From contig CM050657.1 of assembly GCA_027574665.1 (NCBI GenBank), positions 25,770,700 through 25,834,699 of the forward strand: DNA of 64,000 bases, given 5' to 3'. The first letter of the stretch is position 1. Every line of letters begins with the position of its first letter. Under the pieces are notes generated by a model, which worked only from the letters and a program-made list of their open reading frames with translations, was not told the DNA's origin and did not search any database. The position numbers were made by a program, and so were the translations under genes. Origin of the DNA: Rhynochetos jubatus. Its lineage: Eukaryota; Chordata; Aves; Eurypygiformes; Rhynochetidae. Positions 49,990 to 60,290 of this stretch are shown here, piece by piece.

Positions 49990-52900
49990 ATAATATGTGC
50001 ACTCCCATAAATATTGTATTTTCAAAAAGTCTCACAAATACAGTATTAAAATAATAACCCACATGTGTTACGTTTGCACCATTTGTTTCTATACATTGTG
50101 TCACAAAGTTATACCTAGTAATGACACCTATTCTGTGGAAGATCTGTCACGCAACAGTTTACCCTGTGATAAAAATGGCTAACTACTTTTGTTCTCTTAT
50201 ACACCTGCGGCAGGCTCTAAGAACATACTGGAGTGCCTGGCAAATTGACTTATAAAATATGAAGGAGTTCAGTGTGTTACTATCTTTCACAGTCTGCACT
50301 TGGCATTATGCTTTGGGTGTCTCATCCTGGTGACAGAAGCAGTAAAAAGAACAGACAATGGAGTACAAGAGTCTCTAAATCTGTTGTGTGACATAATGAA
50401 AATCGGAAATGATGCAGTATAAACCTGAACTATTCTCAGTACAGTCTTTGGAATGAGATTCTTCAGTAGGATGATCTAGCATTCTCCTGCTGTCATAATT
50501 CAGACTAGCCCCAGACTTGTAGTTTGTAAGAGTTGTTTGGGTAACGCTGGTGACTGGTAAATTTCCAGGGCTCCTGGCAGGTGTTGACGAAGGATTGTGT
50601 TTAATGATGGATGTGTTTGTTCTTTTCCAAAATCCAGCCTTGTATCATGGAAAAAAAAAAAAAGAGGAAAGACTGCTCCTGGAAATGGTGGTTCGTATCT
50701 GCTGCCACATTTAAAAATAATGCATCTTGCCAGAGTGATATGTCCGGACAAGGAGTCAAACCTTGTTGTTTGAAAATAGTTGGGTTGCATTGGCTTAATC
50801 TAGTGTCCATTGGAGACCCTCTTTATTTGCATGTTTTGGTTTTAGGTTTTCTGAGTAACCATCTGCCCTCACCCTCTGTTCTCCAAGCCCTTTGCCAGCT
50901 CGTTTCTGGTGGAGAAAGAGCAATACAGCTCAAATACTGTTTCATTGGAATCCATTAACCGCACGTATGCTGCTTCCTATAATTCTAAGTCTACTGCTTG
51001 CATTCGAGTCTGTTTGAAATGAACGTGTGAAGCTTACTAACCAGGTAAGTCCCCAAATGACTTCCCTTTATGTTCCTCCTAGTAAATATATTTCCTCAAT
51101 TTCTCAAATTCAGTGTTTCATATTTGGACAGTAGATCAAGTTGGCCATGCTGTTATGATTATCATCTGAAAAGAACAGGTATTTTTTCTGAGAGCTCATA
51201 TAGCTAATAGCAAACTGAGTATGCGTGGGGAACTGCCTAGCATGTTTCATCAGTGTTTTCACTTGCCTTTCATGGAATTGTTATTCCAAATTTGTCTTGT
51301 CTTTTGTGGTTTTGGATTCTAAATATCTTGTCAGCTCTGATGCTGAGAAACGCAAATGTAGCGTGTTAGTTGGAGAGGAAGTAGAACTAGTTGAGTAGAA
51401 AAGAAGGTCATGAAAATGAAGAAAACCAATTCAAGCGGACACAGTGGGTGGCAGAACCTCAACAGGTGCAGGATGTGTTACCCTAGGAAACAGCTTTAGG
51501 TTACAAGCTGTGCAATATAATACACTTTCTGCTTTGGCAACCGGTGCCTTCAGCCTCATGCTTATTAAAGCACCTAGACCTATATTCTGCTCCCTGTTGT
51601 GTCTTGCTGTCTAATTATACAGTATCTGTTTGATATTTGATCATATTTTTCTGCAGGAACAGTTCTGAAAATAATTACTCAACTTGAGCATGGAATTATT
51701 TTAGGGTGGTTTACAGTGACAATTTCCTAACGGACGTTTCTGCAGAGGGAGAAGCACAGTGCTTTGTCAATTGATTTAGAAAGTTGTATTTGGGGAGGTT
51801 GTGTGGATGGATGGAAGTGTGTTTTCCAAGTACAAATTTGAACCTTCTTCTTTAAAAAGAACAGAAATACACTAAGGAAAAAAAGAGTTAGGTGCTCAGG
51901 ATCCTTTTCTCAGCTATTATTATTAAACATGCAGAATGCTAACTAACAAAGCCCAGATATCTGAGAAGCAGGAGGTCTGCTGTATATTTTGCTTCCTTTT
52001 TCTTGATGCTGCTCTAGCTGTCACAAGGCCCAAAGGCAGCAAGACCATTGTGTCTTTTGTGGCAGAAGTGGATGCTCTCTGCAGAGGGAAGCGCTGGGCA
52101 AAAGCACCAAGACCTGATGCTTCCAGTCTCAGAGCAGGGGTGCTGAGGGCTGGGCTGGTTTCTCAGACCTCACGCTCATTTTGCCTGCTGCAGCTGTATT
52201 TTCATTTCTTTTGATGTCTATTTGCCAGTGCTGGAGCCCAGTTTTGAGCCCTGCTACTACAATTGTAGTGCCTCTGCTTTTCTTTCTGGTGTGTTGGGGT
52301 TTTTTTGTTTGTTTGTTTTTTATAGTAGTTGAGGATGCAAAGAGAGAGGTAGCATCAATACTAAGAGCGGCAACAGTGATTCCAAATTCAGGGCTTATTT
52401 CTTTTCAAAAAGCCATTGGACTCCTGTAAATAGTACTAAAAAAACAATTAGAAAAAAGATGCCTTTCTTCTCCGAAAACACCCCTGGATAACATGGACCT
52501 TTTAATTTTAGGGGTTTTTCCTCATCAAAATAACAAACATCAAAAGTGATTTTCTTCTAATTTTTGAGGGCTTTTTTTTTGCAACAGAAGACTAGGATTT
52601 CACAAGAAATATATTTCTCAGGATTTTGTAAATGTAAGTCTTAAAGCATGTTTTGCCTTACTGCAGCATTCAGTAATGAAAATATTGATCTTATTAACTG
52701 TGCTAATTAGAGCTGAACAAAATACCTCCAGCAACAGCTAGTGAATATGCAATGGAATAACAATTCTGAAATTGCTTTGCAAGTGTTTACAGGAGATGAA
52801 TATTGTCAGGGATAAGTTTGCTGTCAGGAACATTGTAAGAAGAGAGCATGGTAAATATTTGCACACTTTAAATTTTAAATTCATATTTTGGTATTAAAAG

Positions 52901-54194
52901 TTTCACTTGTAAAATCAAACAATATATTTTTGTTTTTCAACTAAACTGCTTAATAGGAGAAACAGAATTAAGCAGATTTTGCTACACAAGTTCAAATCAG
53001 AGTAATCCCCAGTTGTCATAGTCCATGAGTAGTGCATTTGCAAACTTTCTAGAGAAAGAGGTAAGCCTTGGATAACTTGGAACTACAGAGTGGTGATATT
53101 TGTGAAGAAATTGCTTGCTCTCTTCTGACAATGACTCTGTGTACAGCATATGTTAAATGTTGAGCCTGCACTGGGTTCACAGGAAATATGCTTTAGTGTA
53201 TATTAAAATATTATTTAGTACCCAAGGAAAGATGATTCTATAAAATACTTCATGAAAAGGCTGAAGAAGATTCAGTTTCCTAACAGTGTGAGATTCCACT
53301 GAGCTTTGAAGTAGTAAGACATGTTTGCTTTTGAGTAACTGTTGTGCAATATGCTTGTCTTAACAGGTGGCAAAAATGTCAATGAGGAGAGATTGTGGGC
53401 CCAGTCCTTTTAGATGTATCCAGCAATGTAAATACTGATATTTCACCCTGAGCTATTAAATTTTGTTCTACCATCTTCCTTTAAACTACAAGTCTGATTC
53501 TGGTCTGTGTTCCTGCGATAGAGCTAACGGTTACCACTGTTGTAATGGACTGTTTTGTTAGTAAAATGTTGCAGCCATTTTAAGCAATGTACACAGTACT
53601 CATACAATTAATTCATTAGTGTATTAATTAGTTATATTTAGTTCTAATTATTTAGGTAATGCTTGTAGAGAGTTTCTCAAATGTAAAATGATAAGTACGT
53701 GTTAGGGATTTTCATTAATACTATGAATCCTTGAAGATTTTTTGGTTTGCATATGTGGAAAAGAGCTGGTTTTAGACCAACTTCTAACATACAGGGCAAG
53801 AATGAAAGATGTACCAAATTTATGATGCTGTAGTGGCCAAAAGCAGGCAGAGTTAAATCCAAAGTCTGACATGTGCTCTTTAAAATGAGGCATTTTGCCA
53901 TGTTTTTGTTGGAGAAGAACTAACTGTTGGGTAACAAGAATGAAACTTCTTAATTAATAACATCAACTCTTGTGTGGGTTTTTTTCAGAATAAGGAATTA
54001 GCTAATATTTCTTCCCCCTTTGTTTTCAATGCTTAGTTCCTTGGCCTACGTTATACTGTGGATTAATGTTCTAGTATCTCAGTTATTCATGTGCTTTCCA
54101 ACACTGGTTCTGCAACTCAAAAATGGAGTTCATTCATAATGGTTTTGGTTTTAGGCACAAAGTCTCTGGCATACGTTGGTGGGAAGTCTCACAT
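49990..54194. other. Unique noncoding sequence
   Basis: No gene is supported. Simple tracts include A13 near 50650-50662 and TTTG-like runs near 52300-52320. The 115-codon plus frame at 50611-50958 spans the A-run and is unrecognised. The 92-codon frame at 51936-52214 is likewise unrecognised. Confidence 0.55.
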
Positions 54195-55500
54195 GCATAG
54201 CTGAACAGGCCTGTCTGAACAGATAGCTTTGCATGGAACTCAGGGCAAAACCCAGAGAGTTTATAAACTTTGGAAGAAGGGACAGGCAACTCAGGAGGAC
54301 AACAAGGGTGTCATGAAGTTGTGCAGGGAGAAAATTAGAAGGGCCAAAGACCAACTATGACGTAACCTGGCTTCTGCTGTAAAAGGCAGTGAAAAAAAAT
54401 TCTATAAGTACATTAGCAATAAAATGAAGGCTAAGGAGAATCTCCATCCTTTGATGGATGCAGGGGGAAAAAAAGTGACAAAGGATGTGGAACAGGCTGA
54501 GGTATTCAATGCCTTCCTTTCTTCAGTCTTTAGTAGTATGACCACTTGTTCTCTAGGTACCCAGTCCCCTGAGCTGAAAGACAAGGATAAGAAGGAGGAT
54601 GAAGCCCCATAATCCAAGGGGGAATAGATAGTGACCAGCTGCAGCACTTAGACACCCACAGGTCTATGGGACCAGATGGGATCCACCCAAGGGTGCTGAG
54701 GGAGCTGGTGGAAGTGCTCACCAAGACAATTTCCATCATCTGTCAGCAGTCCTGGCTTACCAGTGAGGTCCCAGTTGACCAGATGTTAGCAAATGTGACA
54801 CCCATCTACAAGAAGGGCTGGAAAAAAGATCCAGGGAACTACAGGCCTGTCAGTCTGACCTGAGTGATGGCAAAGATTATGGAGCAGATCATCTTGAGTG
54901 ACATCATATGGCATGTATAAGGCAAACAGGTGATCAGGGCCAGTCAGCACAGGTTTATGAAAGGCAGCTCCTGCTTGATGAACCTGATTTCCTTCTATGA
55001 CAAGGTGACCTGCTTAGTGGATGAGGGAAAAGCAGTGGATGTAGTATATCTAGACTTTAATAAAGCCTTTCACACGTTTTCCCACAGCATTCTCCTGAAG
55101 AAACTGGCTACTCATGGCTTGGATGGGTGTACTCTTCACTGGGTAAAAACTGGCTGGATGGCCATGCCAAAGGTTTGTAGTAAATGGAGTTAAATCCAGT
55201 TGGCAGCTGGTCGCAGGTGGTGTGGTCACAAGCAACAGGACAAGAGGAAATGACCTCAAGTTGCCCTGGGGGAGGTTTAGATTGGATATTAGGAAAAATT
55301 TCTTCATGGAAAGGTTTGTCAGGCATTGGAATGGGCAACCTAGGGAGGTGAGGGAGTCACCATCCCTGGAGGTATTTAAGACACATGTAGATGTGGTGCT
55401 CAGGGACATTTTTCAGTGGTGGACTTGGCAGTGTTGGGTTAACGGTTGGATTTGATGATCTTAAAGATATTTTCCAACATAAACAATTCTATGATTCTGT
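54195..55500 (+). mobile_element. CR1 LINE, 5'-truncated and internally deleted
   Basis: This is the longest mobile element in the window. The 5' part (from about 54195) matches the region between endonuclease and reverse transcriptase (gaacagatagctttgcatgg, tttggaagaagggacaggca, gcagggagaaaattagaagg). It runs into reverse-transcriptase blocks and then jumps near 55215 to the ORF2 C-terminus ([32 protein letters not shown]). It ends in the CR1 terminus ttctatgattctgt at about 55500. The 5' endonuclease is missing and so is the second half of the reverse transcriptase. It is inactive. Confidence 0.95.
54424..55193 (+). pseudogene. CR1 ORF2 reverse-transcriptase remnant
   Basis: ORF2 of CR1 encodes an endonuclease/reverse transcriptase that copies CR1 RNA at the target site in the nucleus. 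Here three open pieces remain. 54424-54612 holds the pre-RT linker (AEVFNAFLSSVFSSMTTCSL). 54666-54863 holds MGPDGIHPRVLREL, WLTSEVP, TPIYKKGWKKDPGNYRPVSLT in part. 54930-55193 holds FMKGSSCLMNLISFYDKV and AVDVVYLDFNKAF. The motif A aspartate (YLDF, codon at 55053-55055) is kept, but the usual AFD is AFH. A stop follows at 54864-54866, and the first piece is in a different frame from the next two. The motif C active-site aspartates and everything after are lost to the deletion near 55215. Not functional. Confidence 0.9.
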
Positions 55501-55674
55501 AAAATCAAGCTTGTGTTTAGTTAATTGTAGGATCAGAACTTTATTCACTAATGGAAAAGTATATCTGATTCCCTCCTGCTATTAGCATAACAGGGAAAGA
55601 TACATTCCTTGTGGAAGAGACGGAGAGAGGGTGGTAGTCAGGGCATAGGGACAAGTCCCTGTCCCTCTAATGTT
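55501..55674. other. Spacer between CR1 and LTR-like repeat
   Basis: About 170 bases with no gene or clear repeat match. The LTR-like element may extend into its right part. Confidence 0.4.
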
Positions 55675-56140
55675 TAGTATTGGGCTGACCCTGGCTGGAG
55701 ACCAGGTGACCCCCCAAAGCTGCTCCATCATTCCCCCTCAGCTGGACAGGGGAAAGAAAATTAACAAAAAGCTCATGAGCTGAAATCAGGACAGGGAGAG
55801 ATCACTCAGCAATTACTGTCATGGACAAAACAGACTTGACCTGGGGAAAAAATCAATTTGATTTATTATTATTCAAATCCGAATAGGATAATGACAAATA
55901 AAACTAGATCTTAAAACACCTTCCCCCCCGATTCCTTCTTTCTTCCCAGACTCAGCTTTGCTCCCCATTTCTCTCTGTCCTCCCTTCCAGTGGCACAGGG
56001 AGATAGGGAATGGGGATTGTGGTCAGTCCCTCACACGTTGTCTCTGCTGCTCCTTCCTCCTCAGGTGGAGGACTCCTCACACTCTGCCTCTGCTCCAGTG
56101 TGGAGTCCCCTCCCATGGGAGACAGCTCTCAACACATGAA
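55675..56140. mobile_element. Avian LTR-type interspersed repeat, partial
   Basis: The word order is one I recall from a repeat common in many bird genomes, probably an endogenous-retrovirus-derived LTR: gggctgaccctggctggaga, ccaggtgacc, agctggacaggggaaag, acagggagagatcactcagc, ggacaaaacagacttgacct, cttaaaacaccttccccccc, then gttgtctctgctgctccttc and cctcaggtggaggactcctc. The family name, orientation and exact ends are not known to me without a library search. No viral gene is present in it. The 136-codon frame at 56010-56420 starts inside this repeat and runs beyond it. Its hydrophobic stretch is incidental and it is not called as a gene. Confidence 0.6.
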
Positions 56141-56659
56141 AAGTTCACGTTGCCTGTGTTCATGTTACTTGTGTCTCTGTTCTGAGATGCCTACCATGTT
56201 TAGAGCTAATTACAGCAACAAAAGCTACCGTGAGAGTCAGCTTTACTGTACTGCTTCTTTTGGCATTGAAAATAATAACAGTCATACTCTCAAATTTGAC
56301 CTCTGGATGCTCCAAATTCTATTTTCTTGGAATTTTATGTTCATACTTGTTGTTTTCATTATGATCATAATACCCATAGCAGTACTCCTGTATATGTTTA
56401 TGACGTGTGTGAAGGCCTGACCTGTATCTGAACGTGTATCTTAGTACCATGCCAAGCCTATGTTAGTTTTAAGCTGCTCAATGGCTTCCCCATGTTTCTT
56501 CCTTGTTCTCATGCAACAGTCAGGTGTGGCCTTGTGCAAGGCAGAGTTAAGTGCTGCAGTGTTCTTCTGCCCATTCCTTAGAGGAATTTGTTGTCTGCTT
56601 TATATCCTAGTCCTCTGTGTTTGTCTTAGCAGGATGCTTGGCTAGACAAAGGCATGAGT
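56141..56659. other. Unclassified noncoding sequence
   Basis: No gene is supported. It may include a diverged edge of the LTR-like element. Confidence 0.4.
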
Positions 56660-56735
56660 AAAGTGGTCTAGGTAGCCCTACTTTGAGTGCTAGATTGGAC
56701 TACAAAGGTCCTTCCTAATTTAAATTATTCTTCAT
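56660..56735 (+). mobile_element. Old CR1 3' tail, sense
   Basis: The segment ccctactttgagtgctagat, tggactacaaaggtccttcc and taatttaaattattctt parallels the end of CR1 (ggattggactagatgatctc, aggtcccttccaacc, attattctatga). It is more diverged than the other copies, with short gaps, and lacks a clean terminus. Probably an old insertion. Confidence 0.6.
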
Positions 56736-57040
56736 TCCTCTGCTTTTATTAGAAACAGGCTAGTTGCACAGAACCTGTGAATATTGGCTTTGGGATTGTT
56801 TATATTTGACTACTTCAAATAAAAACCTAAAGAATTATGCCTGCGTGGGGCAGCAAGGAACTTCGTTTACTGATTTCATTATTTGAAGTGGTGCTTTATC
56901 CTTTCTCCTCCTACCACTCAAAAGGCTTTTGAATGTCTCAGTTTAGCACTGAAATGAAAGGTGACTCTGATCACTTTTCATGAAATGACTCTGTCAGGTT
57001 TGAAGTAATATTGATTTAAGTTTATAGAGGGAGGGGGAGC
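56736..57040. other. Unique noncoding sequence
   Basis: About 300 bases in which I see no gene or repeat. Confidence 0.5.
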
Positions 57041-57140
57041 ATTAAAATCCATCTGATGTGTAACCTCACAGGGATATGATGATAATTATCATTGCCATTA
57101 AGCACTAATTAGTACCGTTAATTAGTTAAGCACTAGAATA
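57041..57140. promoter_or_regulatory. Candidate homeodomain-site cluster with palindrome
   Basis: A perfect 14-bp palindrome atgataattatcat (57079-57092) is followed by two copies of ttaagcacta (57098-57107 and 57126-57135) and two copies of taattagt (57106-57113 and 57119-57126). TAATTA-type cores are canonical homeodomain sites. Paired copies at this spacing could bind dimers. Function is inferred from motif content only. Confidence 0.25.
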
Positions 57141-57167
57141 AGCTTGTCTTGTTCTGCTGTTGTGTTG

Positions 57168-57183
57168 TTTATTTATTTATTTA
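57168..57183. repeat. Short (TTTA)4 repeat
   Basis: Four TTTA units. Simple sequence, no further meaning seen. Confidence 0.8.
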
Positions 57184-59958
57184 GCAGAAATAGGGAAGGT
57201 AAATTAATCTTAGGAAAATTTAATTTGGTCCTTCTCACAAGAAGAGCAGTGTTTGATCCTGTTACTGCTTGTGTCCCTCTATTTTAGGAAACCCTGCAAG
57301 TTACCTTGAGGAATAGCTGGAGAAGAGCAGCAGCTCAGCTACGTATATCTATCCTCCTGAGGAAGATCCTTGCTCTTTCACGAGAGCTCTGTGCTATAGC
57401 ATAATACTGGGTCTGTGCCTGTTCAGGCCAAAGGAGGGTTTGTCTTTGACTGCAGTGGCAGCAGAAACAGGCCCCAGGTGTCAGAAATGTACTAGGCTGT
57501 CTCAGAACCAGAAGTGACAAGTCTGGAATATGGTTACATTTTCTGATTGCTTTGCAGTGATTATGGTGAAGTGGTTTTTTTTTTCATGTGGCATGTCAAG
57601 AAACACTCTCAGGGAAACAGTCCTCTTGGCTCTTGAAGGGTGAGTTTGTAGAAATATTTAATTTCTCCTTATGGAGATTTGTGCCTTGAGACGGTAGTTG
57701 GCAAAAGAGGATAATGACTCATGGTGCCCTGAATTGCCAGAACTGAGGAAAACTGAAGTAACTTTGCTCTGTAGCCATGGGAAAGAAATTGTAGCTGATT
57801 CTTTTGATTTCAATCCGACAGTTTGGGGTCCAAAATTTCCAAAAATTCAAGCAAAATTCAGAGGTTCTTGAATTGTTATGTGAACCAATATAATTTCAGA
57901 ATGGTACAAGGATGAAAATATGAAAACCTTCTCCTGTGGAAGCATGCGTGCTAGTTGAAAGACAGGGTTACCTGGGGGAGGAAGTGTCTTACTGGCGTGC
58001 ATACATAGCCCTTGTTTGAAAGAGTTATTCAAAGCAGGAAGGGGAAGGTCTACAATGCCTCTACAAAACAAAGGCAGGCCACCCACAACTGAACTTAAAT
58101 TTCTCACTTACTTGTCATTTTCTGCTGAAAAGAGGTGTGTCTTTGCTGGATAAAGGGTTTTGACTGTTGCCTCTCTGAAGAAGGATGATCTCTTAACTTT
58201 TGTTGGTACTTCATCTCAAATATGTGCATCCTATAGGTGTCTGGAGCCACTGCCATGCAAATACTAATGACCAAGAGTGGAAAACAATCATCATGCCTGA
58301 GACACTGTAGCACCTAAATGATTGTAGAAGGGGAAGAAATATACACTAATGAGAGGTGAATTATGTGTCTTTGTGTAAATAAAGTATGAATTATCATTTG
58401 TTATATAATTCCTACAGTTCCTCTTTCAAAATGTTTTTGAAGTTCCCATTCCAATTTTAATTACTTAAATTTGTTATTTGAACTTTATTTTTTCTCGTCT
58501 GTACCATAAACACTTTTTATCCACTCAAAGTTTCCTCTCTATTTTTCCAGGTCACTTGATCCTGAAAAATGCTCAGAATCCATCCTCATCCTCTGTTTTT
58601 AATTAAATTCTCCATTTGTTCATGTAAGTTTATTTTTACCCTTTTTTAAAATTTGTAGATGTTTTACTGAGTTTCCAAACATGAAGGCCCAGTTTTTGAG
58701 GCTGTCAACTTTTTCTTTTACTTTACAGAATGGAAGTTGTGTGTCTTTTCGGCTGCATTGCAATCAGATGTACAGCAAACATCGGACAATATATAGTGAG
58801 GCTCTTGATAAGCTACTGTATAGTCCTGAGTAATTGGTGATAAGTACAGGTACATGATGAATCTTTAGCTGTACCTGCAGAACTCCTGATGGTAGAGTAT
58901 GCTTGTTTTCAGTGGGGTGGGGAGAGCTCATGAGATATATTGGAATTTCATATATGTCTTGAAGAATCCAGGTGGGATCCAATTCAAACACTGGAGAGCT
59001 GAAATCTGGAGTACAAATTCTGCTTCTTGCTCTGGAATGGACTGAAAGTTTTTATGAGAAACGTCTCCCTTTTCTGAAGGAGAAATCTGCTGAATACCAT
59101 ACCTCACCATTTTTGCTGAAACAACAAAACATGCTTTCTTTGATTTTTGCAATTGTCATAAAAGCACAGGGACACCAGAGTCACAAATTGAGACAGTAAT
59201 TAAAAACTATAAAATGTGTACTAGGAGGTTTTCCCCTTTGAGAAATCTTGATCTGGATTGGTGCTGTTGTTACAGGTGTGGTGTAAGAGGTAAAACACAA
59301 TGGAATGTGTAACTACCATCTGGGCTATTACTCTGAAAGATGATGTGATGTGATGAGGGTAGGGCATTAGCTGTATATGTCAATGGTCTTGCTTTGATTG
59401 CTTTGTGTCATCGTCATCCTAAGATTACATGAAAAACAACATTTTTGGGGTGTGTAGTGTTAATGTATTTTACAGTGTGATTGATTTAACAGAACGTACT
59501 GCAATACAATCTGACTCGCAATAGCAGAAACTGAAACTGGAGAAGGGCATTTCATTTCCGGCAGACAAAAGCAGTGATTTCCAAGACTTCCTGAGTTCCT
59601 GCACCTTGATTTTGTAATGTTCAGTTTATGTGACTGAGGGTTGTGATTTGCAAAAGCAAAATAGAGAAGTCTTGTAATGGCAAAATCATTAAGGGATAAT
59701 TTTGTTTCCCACAGAAGCCTTTGACAAATGTCCACTTAACGATAGTGGGAACATTAGTGAAGTGTATACCTCTAATTTGAAGCATTTAAATTATGAACAA
59801 AGGCCTGTCTGAGTGTTCTTTAAGGTAAAGAACTTTCGACAATGAATACTCATTTCTGTTCCTGCCCCTATTGTCATCAGCTCTGTTGGTGGGAGGGGAT
59901 TATAACCTGTCTCCAGTGACCAAGGCGAGCCTCAAGCACCTTTCTCTTGGCCCTGCAG
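57184..59958. other. Unique noncoding sequence
   Basis: No gene is supported. Small frames on both strands (for example minus 57847-58107, minus 59460-59735) match no protein I recognise. Confidence 0.55.
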
Positions 59959-60008
59959 AGCACCGGCTTGCTCCAGCCAAGGCTGCAGGGCTGAGTGTGT
60001 GTTTTCAG
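59959..60008 (+). other. Candidate exon, 50 bases
   Basis: The segment is bounded upstream by ctttctcttggccctgcag, a good polypyrimidine-AG acceptor, and downstream by ttttcag followed by gtgagg, an almost ideal donor. Two of three frames are open. It is more GC-rich than its flanks. No start codon and no neighbouring exon is visible, and the translations match nothing I know. It may be a short coding exon, an exon of a noncoding RNA, or a decoy splice-site pair, which is common in vertebrate introns. Confidence 0.2.
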
Positions 60009-60059
60009 GTGAGGGCTCTGTGGTACCTCATTACTTAGAGCTGGAAGTTAGTACTGTAG

Positions 60060-60290
60060 AGGAAAATAGTTGTGGATTATTTTGTTTTCCTTGGAAAAGA
60101 ATAGGGAGTTTTCAAAGAGAGGAGGCTTTCGCAAACACTGGCTCGTTGAGTCAGAAATCTGGCTAGCTGCTCAGGCTTGCTGATGTACCCGTTCCTTGTT
60201 TTTAATCCTGTCATATGTAATGAATCATTAATGTGCTCAGAGGAGAGCTGTCACCTCCCTAAACAAAGATAACACTTCTGCCCTCATTTT
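60060..60290. promoter_or_regulatory. Candidate conserved noncoding element
   Basis: This 230-base block has few simple repeats and contains gtcatatgtaatgaatcatt, aatgtgctcag, agctgtcacctcc and aaacaaagataacac (SOX-like AACAAAG beside GATAA). It begins about 50 bases after the candidate exon. Mixed homeodomain, E-box-like and SOX words are typical of conserved enhancers. Judged from composition only. Confidence 0.25.

Noticed and set aside
55222-55455. 77-codon frame that could be read as a small gene
   Set aside because: It is the CR1 ORF2 C-terminus, part of the deleted element.
56010-56420. 136-codon frame with a hydrophobic, membrane-like stretch
   Set aside because: It begins inside the LTR-like repeat and runs into unrelated sequence. 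The hydrophobic part is a T-rich translation artefact.
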